DNA of 5,167 bases from CAYLRF01 sp964385995 (GTDB lineage: Bacteria; Bacillota; Clostridia; Lachnospirales; Lachnospiraceae), in NCBI GenBank assembly GCA_964385995.1, contig CAYLRF010000077.1, positions 1 to 5,167 on the forward strand. The letters run 5' to 3'. The notes beneath the pieces are model-generated. The model did not search any database and had not been told where the DNA came from. It saw nothing but the letters and a program-made list of their open reading frames with translations. Shown here piece by piece: positions 4,974 to 5,167 of the stretch. Position 1 is the first letter of the stretch. The number at the start of each line of letters is the position of its first letter. The position numbers and the translations under genes were made by a program.

Positions 4974-5167
4974 ATGGAAATCAGGCGTGATTATTATCTG
5001 AATAAATTGGTCGCCCGAAAAGGCAACGGATTGGTCAAAGTGATCACCGGTGTACGCAGATGCGGGAAGTCCTATCTGCTCAATACGCTGTTTTATCGTT
5101 CTCTCCTGGAGGATGGGGTTCCCGAAGATCATATTATCAAATTTGCCTTTGATTCCGCCGACGATCT
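4974..5167 (+). CDS. AAA_14-type ATP-binding protein (usually AAA_14-DUF4143), 5' part
   Basis: The first 64 codons of a gene running off the right edge. Residues 20-33 (LVKVITGVRRCGKS) contain a clear Walker A motif, GVRRCGKS at 26-33, preceded by a hydrophobic beta-strand. The opening MEIRRDYYLNKLV and the LITG-x-RR-x-GKS type P-loop are characteristic of the large AAA_14 ATPase family. Most members are 400-450 residues and end in a DUF4143 domain; that part is outside the window. These proteins are widespread and often multi-copy in gut anaerobes, and their role is poorly known, so I assign none. The ribosome binding site is weak (AAGAAG at 4957-4962, 11 bases before the ATG). The start is chosen on family similarity. 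The sequence is more A+T-rich just upstream than in the neighbouring genes. Confidence 0.85.
   Translation, partial: MEIRRDYYLNKLVARKGNGLVKVITGVRRCGKSYLLNTLFYRSLLEDGVPEDHIIKFAFDSADD

Noticed and set aside
4838..4990. A 50-codon + strand small ORF overlapping the start of the ATPase gene
   Set aside because: It has no ribosome binding site, overlaps the ATPase start out of frame, crosses the candidate promoter and shows no recognisable features.

Overview
The window looks like chromosomal DNA of an uncultured anaerobic bacterium, most likely a gut-type member of the Clostridia. The asparaginyl-tRNA synthetase resembles the clostridial form. The glucose-6-phosphate isomerase is the long type that I associate with Treponema and some Clostridia, so a spirochaete cannot be excluded. 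The partial AAA ATPase at the right edge is of a kind common in both groups. G+C is moderately high, Shine-Dalgarno sites are strong, and a run of exactly 100 N marks this as a draft or metagenomic assembly. Lineage is inferred from remembered family sequences, not from a search.

Layout. Bases 1-100 hold the last codons of an unidentified + strand gene whose stop overlaps the asnS start (ATGA). asnS (97-1488) is complete. It is followed by 178 bases containing two decayed copies of its own 3' end at a period of about 74 bases. Next comes pgi (1667-3193), with a strong ribosome binding site, an unusual N-terminal extension made of three 11-residue repeats, and an assembly gap over its catalytic centre. 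A 227-base non-coding stretch (3194-3420) with degenerate repeats separates pgi from a convergent pair of short CHR-family (chromate transporter type) membrane proteins on the - strand (4624-4076, then 4017-3421). The 349-base divergent region 4625-4973 carries a candidate - strand promoter for the CHR pair, a candidate - strand terminator just upstream of that promoter, and a candidate + strand promoter. The latter precedes a truncated AAA_14-type ATPase gene starting at 4974.

How the genes work together. asnS (translation) and pgi (glycolysis) are housekeeping genes in the same direction and may be co-transcribed, since I see no terminator between them. The two CHR proteins probably form one heteromeric inner-membrane transporter. 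The ATPase gene looks independent. I found no defence system, CRISPR array, tRNA, rRNA or intact mobile element. The most interesting material is the short degenerate repeats, especially the copies of gene 3' ends left in intergenic DNA.
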